64,000 bases of DNA, taken from assembly GCA_020632795.1 (NCBI GenBank), contig JACKEV010000018.1, positions 194,536 through 258,535 of the forward strand. The letters run 5' to 3'. A program made the position numbers and the translations under genes. Below the pieces are notes generated by a model that saw only the letters and a program-made list of their open reading frames with translations, was not told the origin of the DNA and did no database searches. The stretch's first letter is position 1, and every line of letters starts with the position of its first letter. Positions 16,927 to 26,540 of the stretch are shown here, piece after piece. This stretch comes from Alphaproteobacteria bacterium (GTDB lineage: Bacteria > Myxococcota_A > UBA796 > CAJQPC01).

Positions 16927-17855
16927 GCGGCGTGGCCGCTCCACCGCGCCACCACGTCCGCCAGGCCCTGCTCCGCGTCCAGGAACCTCGGCACCCAGCC
17001 CAGGGCCTCGCGGGTCTCGTCGTTGGTGCTGCGGCAGGAGGTGGTGGCCATCTCGGCGATGGGCGCGCCGGCGAACACCGAGACGAGGTTGCGAGGCACA
17101 TGCCGCAGCACGCCGCCGCCGCAGGCCTGGAGCACCCGCTCCCCGAACTCGGTCATCGTCATGGGGTGGTCGTCGACCACATGCAGGATCTGGCCCACCG
17201 GCGGGGACAGGATGGCCTTCTCATACGCCGCGCAGACGTCGTCGATGTGGACCGGGGAGACGTAGTTGTCGCCGCTGCCGATGATGGGCAGGGCGCCGTC
17301 GGAGGCGCGCTTGAGGAAGTACTGGGCGAAGCTGCCGTCCGGGCTGTAGACCATGCCCACGCGCAGGGTGCAGGCGGGCAGGCCGTCGTCGGCGGCCTGC
17401 TGTATCATGGCTTCGCCCGCGCGGTGGTAGCGGCCCATCTGGGTGTCCCGGGGTGGGGTGGACCGGCTGACCCAGGCGTCCCCGTGGTCGCCCACCGCCA
17501 CCGTGCCCGAGGTGTCGATGATCACCTGGCAGCGCCCGCCGGCCATCGCGGCCTTGATGAGCCCGCGCAGGGCCGCCTTCTCGGCCTCGGTGGCCAGCTC
17601 CAGCCACACCGCGCCGTGGCGCACGCCGCGCCGCAGCATCGCGCAGTGGATCAGGGCGTCGGCGTGGGCGGCCTCGGTGCGCCACTCCTGGCTGTGCTGC
17701 ATGTTGCCCATGACAGGGTGGTAGCCCCGCTCCCGGAGCCGCAGCAGATCCTGCTCGGACTGGGCCAGCGCGACGATCTCGTAGCCCAGCCCCGCCAGGT
17801 GCGCGGCGACGTGCCCGCCGATGAAGCCGGTGGCGCCGGTGATGAAGACGCGCAT
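16923..17855 (-). CDS. NAD(P)-dependent epimerase/dehydratase (SDR family)
   Basis: About 310 residues from ATG 17855 (MRVFITGATGFIGGHVAAHL), which places the GxxGxxG dinucleotide motif right at the N-terminus as usual for extended SDRs. The Rossmann core continues to about 200, with VIIDTSGTVAV and a Tyr in MGRYHRAGEAM that lies in a YxxxxE arrangement rather than a clean YxxxK. The C-terminal part includes YVSPVHIDDVCAAYEKAI, typical of nucleotide-sugar epimerases. Substrate unknown. It is translationally coupled to the downstream VOC gene. Confidence 0.8.
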   Translation of the reverse strand: MRVFITGATGFIGGHVAAHLAGLGYEIVALAQSEQDLLRLRERGYHPVMGNMQHSQEWRTEAAHADALIHCAMLRRGVRHGAVWLELATEAEKAALRGLIKAAMAGGRCQVIIDTSGTVAVGDHGDAWVSRSTPPRDTQMGRYHRAGEAMIQQAADDGLPACTLRVGMVYSPDGSFAQYFLKRASDGALPIIGSGDNYVSPVHIDDVCAAYEKAILSPPVGQILHVVDDHPMTMTEFGERVLQACGGGVLRHVPRNLVSVFAGAPIAEMATTSCRSTNDETREALGWVPRFLDAEQGLADVVARWSGHAA

Positions 17856-17998
17856 GGATGCTCCCTGATAGATGAGGACCCAGCGATGGTCTACAGCAAG
17901 CCAGTCCTCGGTGCAAGCCACCGGGGGCCCGCCAGGCGCTATGCTCTGCGCGCACGCCGCTGCCCCCGCCCCGCCGCGGTCCGCTTCAGAGCCTGGAT

Positions 17999-19256
<1,258 letters not shown>

Positions 19257-19575
19257 TACCGAACCGCGTTGAAGCCCGGATCGTCGCGCTGGCAGCGGGG
19301 GGGCGGCCATCTTCACGTCAATTCACCCCAAACCGGCGAGGTTGTGGACGCGCACCCCCGGCCAGGAGTTGACGCCAACACGCCGACATGGCGGCTGCTG
19401 GGGCGCGCGGCGCTTATCGCGACGAAATCCTTGGGTGGTAAACGAAGCCTCACCCATCCTTGAAGGAAGGGACCCCTCCAGTCGTCCCGACCGGGGCCCT
19501 TCCTTCGCTCACCTTCGGCTCGCTGACCATCCCCCGGGGTCTCGCCCTACGGGCGCCGGGCGACCAGTCCACGGT
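19257..19575. other. Convergent intergenic region
   Basis: 319 bp between the aminotransferase (plus) and the flavodoxin fusion (minus). The only clear element is the terminator-like hairpin at 19462-19506. No gene is supported. Confidence 0.5.
19462..19506. terminator. Bidirectional terminator-like hairpin
   Basis: GAAGGAAGGG (19462-19471) pairs with CCCTTCCTTC (19497-19506), and after a bulged A the stem continues with CCCC (19473-19476)/GGGG (19493-19496) around a 16-nt loop. It lies between convergent genes. It lacks a T-run, which is common for terminators in very GC-rich genomes. Confidence 0.5.
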
Positions 19576-20514
19576 TCATGGAGGGTCCGTATGAGGCCTG
19601 AGACCCGCCTTGCGTCGCCGCCACAGGGTCGCGCCCACCGCGAGGGTGGCCAGGCCCAGCCCCCCGTAGAGCGCGTGCAGGGGGTGGAAGGTGCGCAGCA
19701 GGGCCACCTCGACGAGGATCCAGGTGGTCATGGACACCCCTGCGGCCACCGAGGCGGGCTCACCCAGGGGGTGGCGCCGCAGCACCGTCACGGCCGCGGC
19801 GAGGTTCAGCAGCCCCACGAACACCATCAGCAGGACACCGGGGATCACGAAGTCGGTGAACGGCGAGTGCTGGAGGATGGTGCTGTCGAGGCCCATGTAG
19901 TCGGCGCCGTGGGGCAGCAGGATCAGCTCGACGCCGCCGCCGGTGGCGGTCAGGCCGACCAGGAGGGTCATGACCCCCGCGGCGACGCGTAAGGCCCGCT
20001 GGGGCTTCACGGCGGCGGGCGGGGTAGGGGTGTGGTCGTCCAGCTCGCCCTCGATCTGCCGCGCCCAGGCCGCGACGGCCTCGGGGCTCCGCCAGTCGCC
20101 GGCCATGCCCCGCTTCGCCATCGCCCCGGCGATGAAGCCGCCGGGGTGCTCCGACAGCCGCCCTCCGAAGGTGACGTGGTCCCGCGCGCCGACCTGCGCC
20201 ATGAGGCCCTGCACCTGGGGGGTCGGCGGGATGTCGGGCTGCTGGTGCTCCTCGCCCAGGGGCCCGCTGGAGAAGAACCACACCGGCACCCGGCGCAGCT
20301 CCTCGGCGTGCCGCTCCACGAAGCGCCGCAGCGCCCGGGGCCAGCGGCCGGCGTAGAGGGCGCCGCCCACGATGACCGCGTCCCAGGCGCCGACACCGTC
20401 GATGCCCCGGGGCTTTCGGACGTCGACCTCGTGACCTGGGAGGGCCTCGGCCAGCATCCGGGCCAGGCCCTCGGTGCCGCCGCGCTTCGAACCACAGACG
20501 ATGAGGACGCGCAT
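19576..20514 (-). CDS. Flavodoxin-domain protein fused to a four-helix membrane domain
   Basis: About 312 residues from ATG 20514 with an AAGGAGC upstream. Residues 1-160 are flavodoxin-like (MRVLIVCGSKRGGTEGLARM with the FMN-phosphate loop; DAVIVGGALYAGRWPRALRR; WFFSSGPLGEEHQQPDIPP), resembling the HemG/menaquinone-dependent protoporphyrinogen oxidase group of flavodoxins. From about 200 there are four hydrophobic segments (VAAGVMTLLVGLTATGGGV; FVIPGVLLMVFVGLLNLAAA; VAAGVSMTTWILVEVALL; ALYGGLGLATLAVGATLW). Membrane-anchored electron transfer is a plausible role. Fusion to this membrane domain is unusual. Confidence 0.7.
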   Translation of the reverse strand: MRVLIVCGSKRGGTEGLARMLAEALPGHEVDVRKPRGIDGVGAWDAVIVGGALYAGRWPRALRRFVERHAEELRRVPVWFFSSGPLGEEHQQPDIPPTPQVQGLMAQVGARDHVTFGGRLSEHPGGFIAGAMAKRGMAGDWRSPEAVAAWARQIEGELDDHTPTPPAAVKPQRALRVAAGVMTLLVGLTATGGGVELILLPHGADYMGLDSTILQHSPFTDFVIPGVLLMVFVGLLNLAAAVTVLRRHPLGEPASVAAGVSMTTWILVEVALLRTFHPLHALYGGLGLATLAVGATLWRRRKAGLRPHTDPP

Positions 20515-20666
20515 GGGTGCTCCTTGGGGAGCGGAGACTGCAAGGGGCGTGCCCGGGGCCAGGCCCCCGCTCGGGGTCGTCGGGGGCCCTGCTGTGTCGT
20601 CTCCCACACTCCCCTGTGTGACGACCTCCACTCGACGTGTGGGAAAAGCGCGCTACGTTCGCCGGC

Positions 20667-22622
20667 ATGTGGCTCGCCCTGCTGTCGCTGGCCTTCGCCG
20701 TCCCGCTCGCTGAGCCGGGGGAGACCCTGGGCGGCAGCACCGTCCTGACCGTCGAGGAGCACCCCGAGTTCCAGCGGGTGGCGGTGCAGCTCCCCGACGG
20801 GCGCGCGCTCCAGGTCGAGGCCGTGGTGGGGGAGGGCGGGGCCTGCGCCGAGGGGGACCTGGCGCTGTTCCCCCGGTGGGAGCTGCTGGGGGAGCAGCGC
20901 GAGGCCGAGGACCAGCCGCCGGTGGTGCAGGCGCTGTGCGCGCGGCTGGCCGAGCGCGGGGAGCGCCTCAACCTGCACCCCCCGATGGGCACGGCCGGCC
21001 GCGCGGTGGGCCCCGAGGGCACGCCCTCCGGCGGCGAAGGCTGGACGATGCCGGGGCCCTCCACGCCGGGGCCGGGCTATGGGCCGCTGCACGGAGCGCT
21101 GCTGGGGCTGGTCCTGAGCGCGCTGGTGGCGCTGGCGGGGCCCGGCCGGCGGGGGTGGGCCGCGCTGGAGCCCGAGGCGCGGCGGTCGCTGGTGGCGGTC
21201 GGCCTCATCGGCGCGGTGGCGCGGCTGGCGCTGTCGCCGCGGGTGGTGTTCTGGGGGCCCTTCTTCGGCTTCGGGCGGCTGACCGAGGCCTGGGGCGCGG
21301 ACCTCACCCACCCGCTGTACGGCGGCGGCTTCGCGACGCTGATGGGGCCGCTCTCCAGCGTGGTGGGCTACAGCCCCGGCGCGGTGTTCGGCATGCACCT
21401 GCTCATGGCCTCGCTCGCGCCACCGCTGGTGTGGGTGCTCGCGCGGCTGTTGATGCCGGGGGAGCGGCTGGGGCCGCTGGTGGCCGGGCTGGGCATGGCG
21501 CTCTTGCCGGTGGCGCTGCGCATGTCGGGCACCGAGGTGATGCACGTCGATGTGTCCACGTTCGAGCTGCTCTCGGTGACCGCGGCGGTGGCCTTTACCC
21601 GGGTCGGGGGCCTGTCCCTGGCGCTGACGAGCGCGCTGGCCATCGGCTTCGCGACCCACATCCGCCCGGAGGTGCTGCCGGCGGTCGCCGTGCCGGTGGT
21701 CGCCGTGCTCGCCAAGGCGGAGCGGCGGCACGTCCCCGGGGTGGCCGTGGCGGCGGTGCTCATCGCCGGGCTGGCCGGGGTGCGGGCGCTGCAGATCCTG
21801 ACGAACACGCACAGCGCGGCGGTGAACTACGACCGGGCGCTGTCGCTCTGGTTTGTGTGGGAGGCGCTGCTGCCGGCGGTGCGTCCGCCGGGGGCGACCA
21901 GCTACACAAACGTCTTCCTCAACCTGTGGGTGACGCCGCCGATCCTGCCGGCGCTGGCGGTGGCGGCGTTCCTGGGGTCCCGGCGGCGCCTGGCGCTGGG
22001 GCTGTTGGGGTGGTGGGCGCTGGCGGCGCTGCCGGTGCTGCCCAAGTCCTGGCCGCTGGCCGACGCCTTCCGTCTGCAGCTCCCGTCGCAGGCGCCGCTG
22101 GTCCTGCTGGCGGGGCTGGGGGCCTCCGCGCTGGCCCAGAGGCGAGGCGAGGTCTTCCGAAAGGTCCTGCCCATCGGCATCGTCGCGCTGTCCATCCCCT
22201 ACGTGCCCTGGGTGGTGCGGCCCTGGGCCTGCCACGCGGAGTTCCGCTTCCTGCGCGAGACGGCGGGGGCGCTGCCCTCCAACGTGATCGTCTACTACGA
22301 CGACGCCGGCCCCCACCACGACGCCTTCGGCCGCTGGATGCGCTTCGCCACGGGGCGGGACTGGGTGGGGATGAGCACCTTCGACGCCCAGGACACGGCG
22401 TTCCGAATGGTGTACCTGGGCAGCTCCTGCCGGGTGGGCCGCCCCCAGGGGACCGAGCGGGACTACGGCCCCTGGCTGACGGCCTGCCCGGAGATCGAGG
22501 CGCGGTGTACCCTCACGCCGTGGAAGACGACGACGCTGCCGGCCGAGACGGATGTGGACGTGTGGTTGGAGGGGCCGGTGGAGGTCGGGTACTACGAGGT
22601 GGAGGGGTGTCGGGGCTCATAG
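20667..22622 (+). CDS. Multi-pass membrane protein, possible GT-C glycosyltransferase
   Basis: About 651 residues from ATG 20667 (MWLALLSLAFAVPLAEPGET), a signal-peptide-like start; an in-frame ATG at 20637 is less likely. A soluble region (about 20-130) with a Pro/Gly-rich stretch precedes 9-11 hydrophobic helices (about 135-520), e.g. HGALLGLVLSALVALAGPG and GPLVAGLGMALLPVALRM. A C-terminal soluble domain follows (YYDDAGPHHDAFGRWMRF). The topology resembles dolichyl-phosphate-mannose mannosyltransferase-type (GT-C) enzymes, but I see no decisive acidic catalytic motif. It is divergent from the flavodoxin gene. Confidence 0.55.
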   Translation: MWLALLSLAFAVPLAEPGETLGGSTVLTVEEHPEFQRVAVQLPDGRALQVEAVVGEGGACAEGDLALFPRWELLGEQREAEDQPPVVQALCARLAERGERLNLHPPMGTAGRAVGPEGTPSGGEGWTMPGPSTPGPGYGPLHGALLGLVLSALVALAGPGRRGWAALEPEARRSLVAVGLIGAVARLALSPRVVFWGPFFGFGRLTEAWGADLTHPLYGGGFATLMGPLSSVVGYSPGAVFGMHLLMASLAPPLVWVLARLLMPGERLGPLVAGLGMALLPVALRMSGTEVMHVDVSTFELLSVTAAVAFTRVGGLSLALTSALAIGFATHIRPEVLPAVAVPVVAVLAKAERRHVPGVAVAAVLIAGLAGVRALQILTNTHSAAVNYDRALSLWFVWEALLPAVRPPGATSYTNVFLNLWVTPPILPALAVAAFLGSRRRLALGLLGWWALAALPVLPKSWPLADAFRLQLPSQAPLVLLAGLGASALAQRRGEVFRKVLPIGIVALSIPYVPWVVRPWACHAEFRFLRETAGALPSNVIVYYDDAGPHHDAFGRWMRFATGRDWVGMSTFDAQDTAFRMVYLGSSCRVGRPQGTERDYGPWLTACPEIEARCTLTPWKTTTLPAETDVDVWLEGPVEVGYYEVEGCRGS

Positions 22623-22770
22623 GGGAGTTGCCCACCGACTCCGTTGACCCCGTCGAGTAGACAGACCGTGAGTCGTCCCGAGTTCGGCGACCCTGGATGG
22701 AGCAGGGTACTGGCCCGGTCGGTACCGCTGCACCAGAGTCTCCAGCCCCTTCTCGCGGTCAACACGACGT

Positions 22771-22798
22771 CCTGAACCATGGACGCTCTTGGTTCAGG
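22771..22798 (+). terminator. Hairpin, possible terminator of the membrane-protein gene
   Basis: CCTGAACCA (22771-22779) pairs with TGGTTCAGG (22790-22798) around a 10-nt loop, about 150 bp after the preceding stop. No T-run follows. Confidence 0.35.
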
Positions 22799-22883
22799 GT
22801 GAACGAGGTGGGCCATCTGGCCAGAAAACGCTGATATTTTAGAAATATGCCTCAGAAGGTTCTGGATTATTCACCGAAAATAT

Positions 22884-22897
22884 GCCAAATATTTGGC
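22884..22897. promoter_or_regulatory. 14-bp palindrome upstream of the GHKL operon
   Basis: GCCAAATATTTGGC is a perfect palindrome 9 bp before the proposed -35 box. It is a candidate operator for a repressor of the defence operon; no regulator of obvious type is encoded next to it. Confidence 0.45.
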
Positions 22898-22905
22898 GGT
22901 AGTAG

Positions 22906-22933
22906 TTGACCAGCGTGCAGGAGGGGGTAATAG
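22906..22933 (+). promoter_or_regulatory. Candidate sigma-70 promoter of the GHKL operon
   Basis: TTGACC (22906-22911), a 16-bp spacer and TAATAG (22928-22933) lie 30 bp before the ATG of the first gene. The -35 box matches 5 of 6 and the -10 box is weaker. Confidence 0.4.
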
Positions 22934-22962
22934 TCGTGCACGTAGAGAATGGGAGTTGAAGC

Positions 22963-23190
22963 ATGTCTGATGAGACCAAGGCAGAAAAGTTCAAGCGATT
23001 GGCGGAGCGTCGCGTAAATCGTGCGATCAAGGACATCCGCTCGATAGGAAACCTGGCCAACCCCTCCAACTATGAGTACACCGACGACCAGGTACGACGC
23101 ATCGTCAGGGCCCTCAAGAACGAGGTTTCGGGACTACAGACGAGATTTCAGACTACGGGGAGTAGCGGTGAGGGCGAATTCACCTTGTAG
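22963..23190 (+). CDS. Small protein leading the GHKL-ATPase operon
   Basis: 75 residues, ATG with GGGAG 8 bp upstream. Lys/Arg-rich and helical: KRLAERRVNRAIKDIRSIGN, then NPSNYEYTDDQVRRIVRALK. The phrase IGNL..PSNYEYT looks like a conserved small-protein pattern, but I cannot name a family. Codon usage is less GC-biased than in the flanks, as in the following genes. A 28-bp gap separates it from the GHKL gene. Being first in the operon and tiny, it could be a regulator or an accessory subunit; this is inference. Confidence 0.6.
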   Translation: MSDETKAEKFKRLAERRVNRAIKDIRSIGNLANPSNYEYTDDQVRRIVRALKNEVSGLQTRFQTTGSSGEGEFTL

Positions 23191-23218
23191 CAGTACTCAA
23201 CGAGGGAGGGAGGCATCC

Positions 23219-25060
23219 GTGTCCTGGAAATTCCTAAAATACCAGCATGGTGAGGTTGAGCAGGACCCCACACAAGAAGAGCAGTTCGATAATGACGGGG
23301 TTGATCTGGAACAGGCCCTTCTGAGGGAGACAGTGCAGAACTCCCTGGACGCGGTTCGCCTTTCCGATGATGGTACACCGAGTGAGAAAGTCCGAGTCAG
23401 GGTACGATTCGTCAACCTCGGGGACACGAGTGAACACGCGAACAGACTCAGAGATCTCGTCAGCGCGCTGGAACCACATATTGCCGCTTGCGGTCGGGAT
23501 CTCGGTGCAGTTCTGAAGAAGGATGCCTCAGTTCTCGTGATTGAGGATTTCGGAACCAAGGGCCTCTGTGGGTCTGCAGACAGCATGGACAGCGGAGATT
23601 TCTCCAATTTCTGGCGCCGTATGGGATTGTCCAAGAAGGGAGGCACCACGCTGGGCAGATGGGGCCTGGGGAAGATAGTCTTCCCAATGGCATCTCAAGT
23701 TCGGGCCTTCTTTGGATACACGGTCCGTTGGGATGATGATAGGAGACTGTTCATGGGAGGCGCGCTCCTCCAGACTCATGAGATTGACGGTGAGAGATAC
23801 AAGGCTCATGGGTTCTATGCGCAACATCAATCGAACGGTTTTCAAGTTCCCTTCGAGGAACAATCGCTCCTGCGATGGAATCTCGATACACTTGGAATCA
23901 CGAGAAAGAATGATGAACCTGGGTTGTCGATAGCAGTACCCTTTCCGCGGGAAGAAGTCACCGTCGAGGCGATGATCACGACCACAGTGAGAGACTTCTT
24001 TTATCCTATCTTGACAGCTCAACTTGAGGTTCAGATCGGTGAAGTTCTCCTGAACGATGAGACGATCCGTGGACATGTAGATGGCGTATTCGATGGTGCC
24101 GATGGCCTCTTCGACTTTGTTCAGGAAGCCTGGACTACTCCTCCAGAAAGGTTGATCGAGGCCAAAGACACTTGGGTATCGAAGAAGGTGAAGGAAGAAG
24201 TATTCTCCGAAGAGCAACTTGACTCGCTTCGCGAGTCCTTCGCCAAAGGGGAGACGGTTGGTGTTCAACTCCCCCTGACAATCTCGAAGCATGGTGAGTT
24301 GAACCGTGCTACGTACGTAAAAGCCTTCTTGCGTTCCGTTCCTGATGCTGTAAGGGGACATGATCTCTATGTCCGTGGGAGGATCACGCTTCCAGAGGAA
24401 CGCAAGCTGGGCCAGCGTAGGGCCTATGGACTGCTTCTGGCAGAGGAAGCTGTCATTTCAGAATTCCTGGGAGATGCTGAGAATCCCGCCCACACCAAAT
24501 GGAATAGCAAGGCCAAGCGCCTGAGCGCCTACGTGGCAGCTCGGGGCCGAATTACCCGCATTCGGAGGAGCCTGCCGGAACTCTATGATCTTCTGGCGCA
24601 AGCGCAGAACAGAGAGGATCGTAGCGCGCTTCAGCGGTTCTTCTCCCGCCCTGGGATTGAGCACGACCCGTCCGACACAAAGGTGTCATCGGACTCTATC
24701 CCACCCGCGTCGCCACCCCCAGTTCCGCCGAGTCGACATCCTCTTAGAATCAGGCGAATTGAAGGAGGGTTTGCAGCCTCTCTGAAGAGGGCAGCATCAA
24801 CTGTGTTGCCAGTTGATGTGGAATTTGAAGTTGTGTACGATGTTGTACGAGGACGGCCCAAGTATCATCCAGCAGATTTCAATCTGGACGACTCCGAAAT
24901 CGTCGTTCAGGCAACGGGCGTTGAAGTTGTGTCGAGATCTCTGAATCGGATAGTTGTTCGGTTCACACATAGTGACGGGTCTTTGAAGGTTGTGGGGTTT
25001 GACCGCAAGCGCGATCTGGTCGTTCACGCTTCCGTCGATTCCTTGGTGGAGGGGGCATGA
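23219..25060 (+). CDS. GHKL-family ATPase of a restriction-type defence system
   Basis: 613 residues from GTG 23219, chosen for its strong GAGGGAGGG and because upstream in-frame sequence overlaps the previous gene. The ATP-binding fold of the GHKL (gyrase, Hsp90, histidine kinase, MutL) class is visible: N box LLRETVQNSLDAV (about 33-46) with Glu and Asn, G1 box VLVIEDFGTKGL (about 104-115), and G2 lid GRWGLGK (about 147-153). The rest (about 200-600) shows no nuclease motif that I can see; a Pro-rich linker (PPASPPPVPPSR) precedes a C-terminal beta-rich domain. GHKL ATPases related to MutL/MORC are known in restriction-modification neighbourhoods with cytosine methylases and Vsr-like nucleases, which matches the genes opposite. 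Confidence 0.8.
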   Translation: MSWKFLKYQHGEVEQDPTQEEQFDNDGVDLEQALLRETVQNSLDAVRLSDDGTPSEKVRVRVRFVNLGDTSEHANRLRDLVSALEPHIAACGRDLGAVLKKDASVLVIEDFGTKGLCGSADSMDSGDFSNFWRRMGLSKKGGTTLGRWGLGKIVFPMASQVRAFFGYTVRWDDDRRLFMGGALLQTHEIDGERYKAHGFYAQHQSNGFQVPFEEQSLLRWNLDTLGITRKNDEPGLSIAVPFPREEVTVEAMITTTVRDFFYPILTAQLEVQIGEVLLNDETIRGHVDGVFDGADGLFDFVQEAWTTPPERLIEAKDTWVSKKVKEEVFSEEQLDSLRESFAKGETVGVQLPLTISKHGELNRATYVKAFLRSVPDAVRGHDLYVRGRITLPEERKLGQRRAYGLLLAEEAVISEFLGDAENPAHTKWNSKAKRLSAYVAARGRITRIRRSLPELYDLLAQAQNREDRSALQRFFSRPGIEHDPSDTKVSSDSIPPASPPPVPPSRHPLRIRRIEGGFAASLKRAASTVLPVDVEFEVVYDVVRGRPKYHPADFNLDDSEIVVQATGVEVVSRSLNRIVVRFTHSDGSLKVVGFDRKRDLVVHASVDSLVEGA

Positions 25061-25812
25061 AACGCAGGTTCAATTATACAGGGCGCGTGGAGCTGGAGGC
25101 GTCAGAGGTACTGGTATCAGTTGGCCCTGGAGCGAATGGAGTTCCGACCTTCTCGGCTACCTTGCATCTGGAGGAGCGTTCTTTTCCGCATGATGCTAGG
25201 ATACTCCTTGAAGTAGATATGAAGAATCTTTTTCACCGGTATGCCTGGGGATCGATGGGGAATCTCGAACCGTTGGCCACTCCTGAAATACCGGGACTCA
25301 AGAATGAGGATCTTCAAAGCGGATTGCCGCTCTATTTCAGGGTCAAGATAGTATCGTCAACCGGACAGATAATAGCGCACAGAAATCGGTTCAAACCCTC
25401 AATGGCTGGATTGGGCGAACGTCGCACCGGACTGTTACTGGTAGCATATCAAGATCTTGACGACCTGGCGTGGGATCTTGAACTGCTACTTGATTCTTCT
25501 TCGGAGCCACGCCTTATTATCAACAATCGAATTCCAGGTGTTGACGACTTGGTGAGGCATGATGCGGGATTCCACGCCTTTGTCATACCCGAGGTGTTGA
25601 AACGGATTCTGACCCACATTGTGGTCAACGGTTACCATGAGGATGAGGACGCGACTTGGGCTAGATACTGGATGGATCTGGCGACATGTCTCGTCGGTCA
25701 GCCAGAAGTCGACGAGGATGGTAGAGATGCCTGGATTGCTCTTGTTGTACAGCAGTTCTGCAGAACACATCAGGTTTTTCGACGGTTCATTGATAGCAGG
25801 GAGGCTATGTGA
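25057..25812 (+). CDS. Unknown partner protein of the GHKL system (first)
   Basis: 251 residues; the ATG overlaps the TGA of the GHKL gene by 4 bp (ATGA), so the two are translationally coupled and probably act together. N-terminal half beta-rich (RRFNYTGRVELEASEVLVSV; PTFSATLHLEERSF), C-terminal half helical (FVIPEVLKRILTHIVVNGYH; YWMDLATCLVGQPEVDEDGR). No family, membrane segment or catalytic motif recognised. The low-GC codon usage is shared with its neighbours, consistent with acquisition as a block. Confidence 0.7.
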   Translation: MKRRFNYTGRVELEASEVLVSVGPGANGVPTFSATLHLEERSFPHDARILLEVDMKNLFHRYAWGSMGNLEPLATPEIPGLKNEDLQSGLPLYFRVKIVSSTGQIIAHRNRFKPSMAGLGERRTGLLLVAYQDLDDLAWDLELLLDSSSEPRLIINNRIPGVDDLVRHDAGFHAFVIPEVLKRILTHIVVNGYHEDEDATWARYWMDLATCLVGQPEVDEDGRDAWIALVVQQFCRTHQVFRRFIDSREAM

Positions 25813-26540
25813 TGGTTCGGCAAGCGAGGCGTCTGAACCGTGATGGTGTGGATCAGTTTCGGATCTGGATCATGGAAGGAGCGGTTACGCCGTTGCCATC
25901 AGGTCTGTTGACGCAATCTGATAGCAGTGAGCCCATGGTGCATGGACCATTGTTATCCCAGCAAAAATGTGATACAAAACTAGATTTTGCCCGACATCTG
26001 GTCGGAGAGTTGTCGGGCGTGGAGCCAGCCCTCATCGACTACGATGCAGGGTTCTGGAATTGGATGGCCTTGTTTCACTTTGATACGATTTGTCCAATGG
26101 ACGAGAACGGCAGGCGATCGCTATTAAAACCCTGGTGTTACCTCCTTCATTCGACGTCACTGGCATTTGCTCGACATCTTTGTCGAACCCCGTGGGCGCT
26201 ATATCGTTTGTATGGCGAATCATCCGCACCAGTTCTGAATGGAGTTCGAAGGCTTGCTACTGCCCCCTTTCAACACAACGATTCATGCGAGCAATTTGTG
26301 GCAGGAGGCGATCTGTTTCGGAGCAGTTCGAGATTTCATGCAGCAGTTCAGTTGTTTTCAGATCCGCAAAGAGAAAGGATGCTTCGGGGGAGTCTGAGTT
26401 CAAAGGCTCCACCAGGAAGTCTTCGTAGATTCAAGCAAGTGCTTCAGCAACTTGGTCGGACATATGATCTGGATGGTATGGGTGCGGAGGCGATCCTTGA
26501 ACTCCTCCCATCTGAGTTTTCCACAGCGCGTTCAGCATGA
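25812..26540 (+). CDS. Unknown partner protein of the GHKL system (second)
   Basis: 242 residues from ATG 25812; a GTG at 25809 is an alternative, both overlapping the previous stop. Helical character throughout. Visible landmarks are DYDAGFWNWMALFHFDTICP, WCYLLHSTSLAFARHLCRTP and WALYRLYG. It may belong to the DUF6339-type proteins found beside restriction genes, but that is a weak recollection. It ends 9 bp inside the convergent methyltransferase gene, so the two transcription units share their 3' ends. Confidence 0.65.
   Translation: MVRQARRLNRDGVDQFRIWIMEGAVTPLPSGLLTQSDSSEPMVHGPLLSQQKCDTKLDFARHLVGELSGVEPALIDYDAGFWNWMALFHFDTICPMDENGRRSLLKPWCYLLHSTSLAFARHLCRTPWALYRLYGESSAPVLNGVRRLATAPFQHNDSCEQFVAGGDLFRSSSRFHAAVQLFSDPQRERMLRGSLSSKAPPGSLRRFKQVLQQLGRTYDLDGMGAEAILELLPSEFSTARSA

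Larger units (their letters stand above)
22623..22962. other. Junction between GC-rich backbone and AT-richer defence island
   Basis: 340 bp with no gene. It holds the hairpin at 22771-22798, then from about 22830 the composition falls abruptly, with the palindrome at 22884-22897 and a promoter at 22906-22933 for the downstream operon. Confidence 0.55.

Noticed and set aside
20007..22319. 770-residue minus-strand frame opposite the membrane protein
   Set aside because: Its content is Gln/Arg/His/Pro low complexity, complementary to Leu/Val/Ala codons of the real gene.
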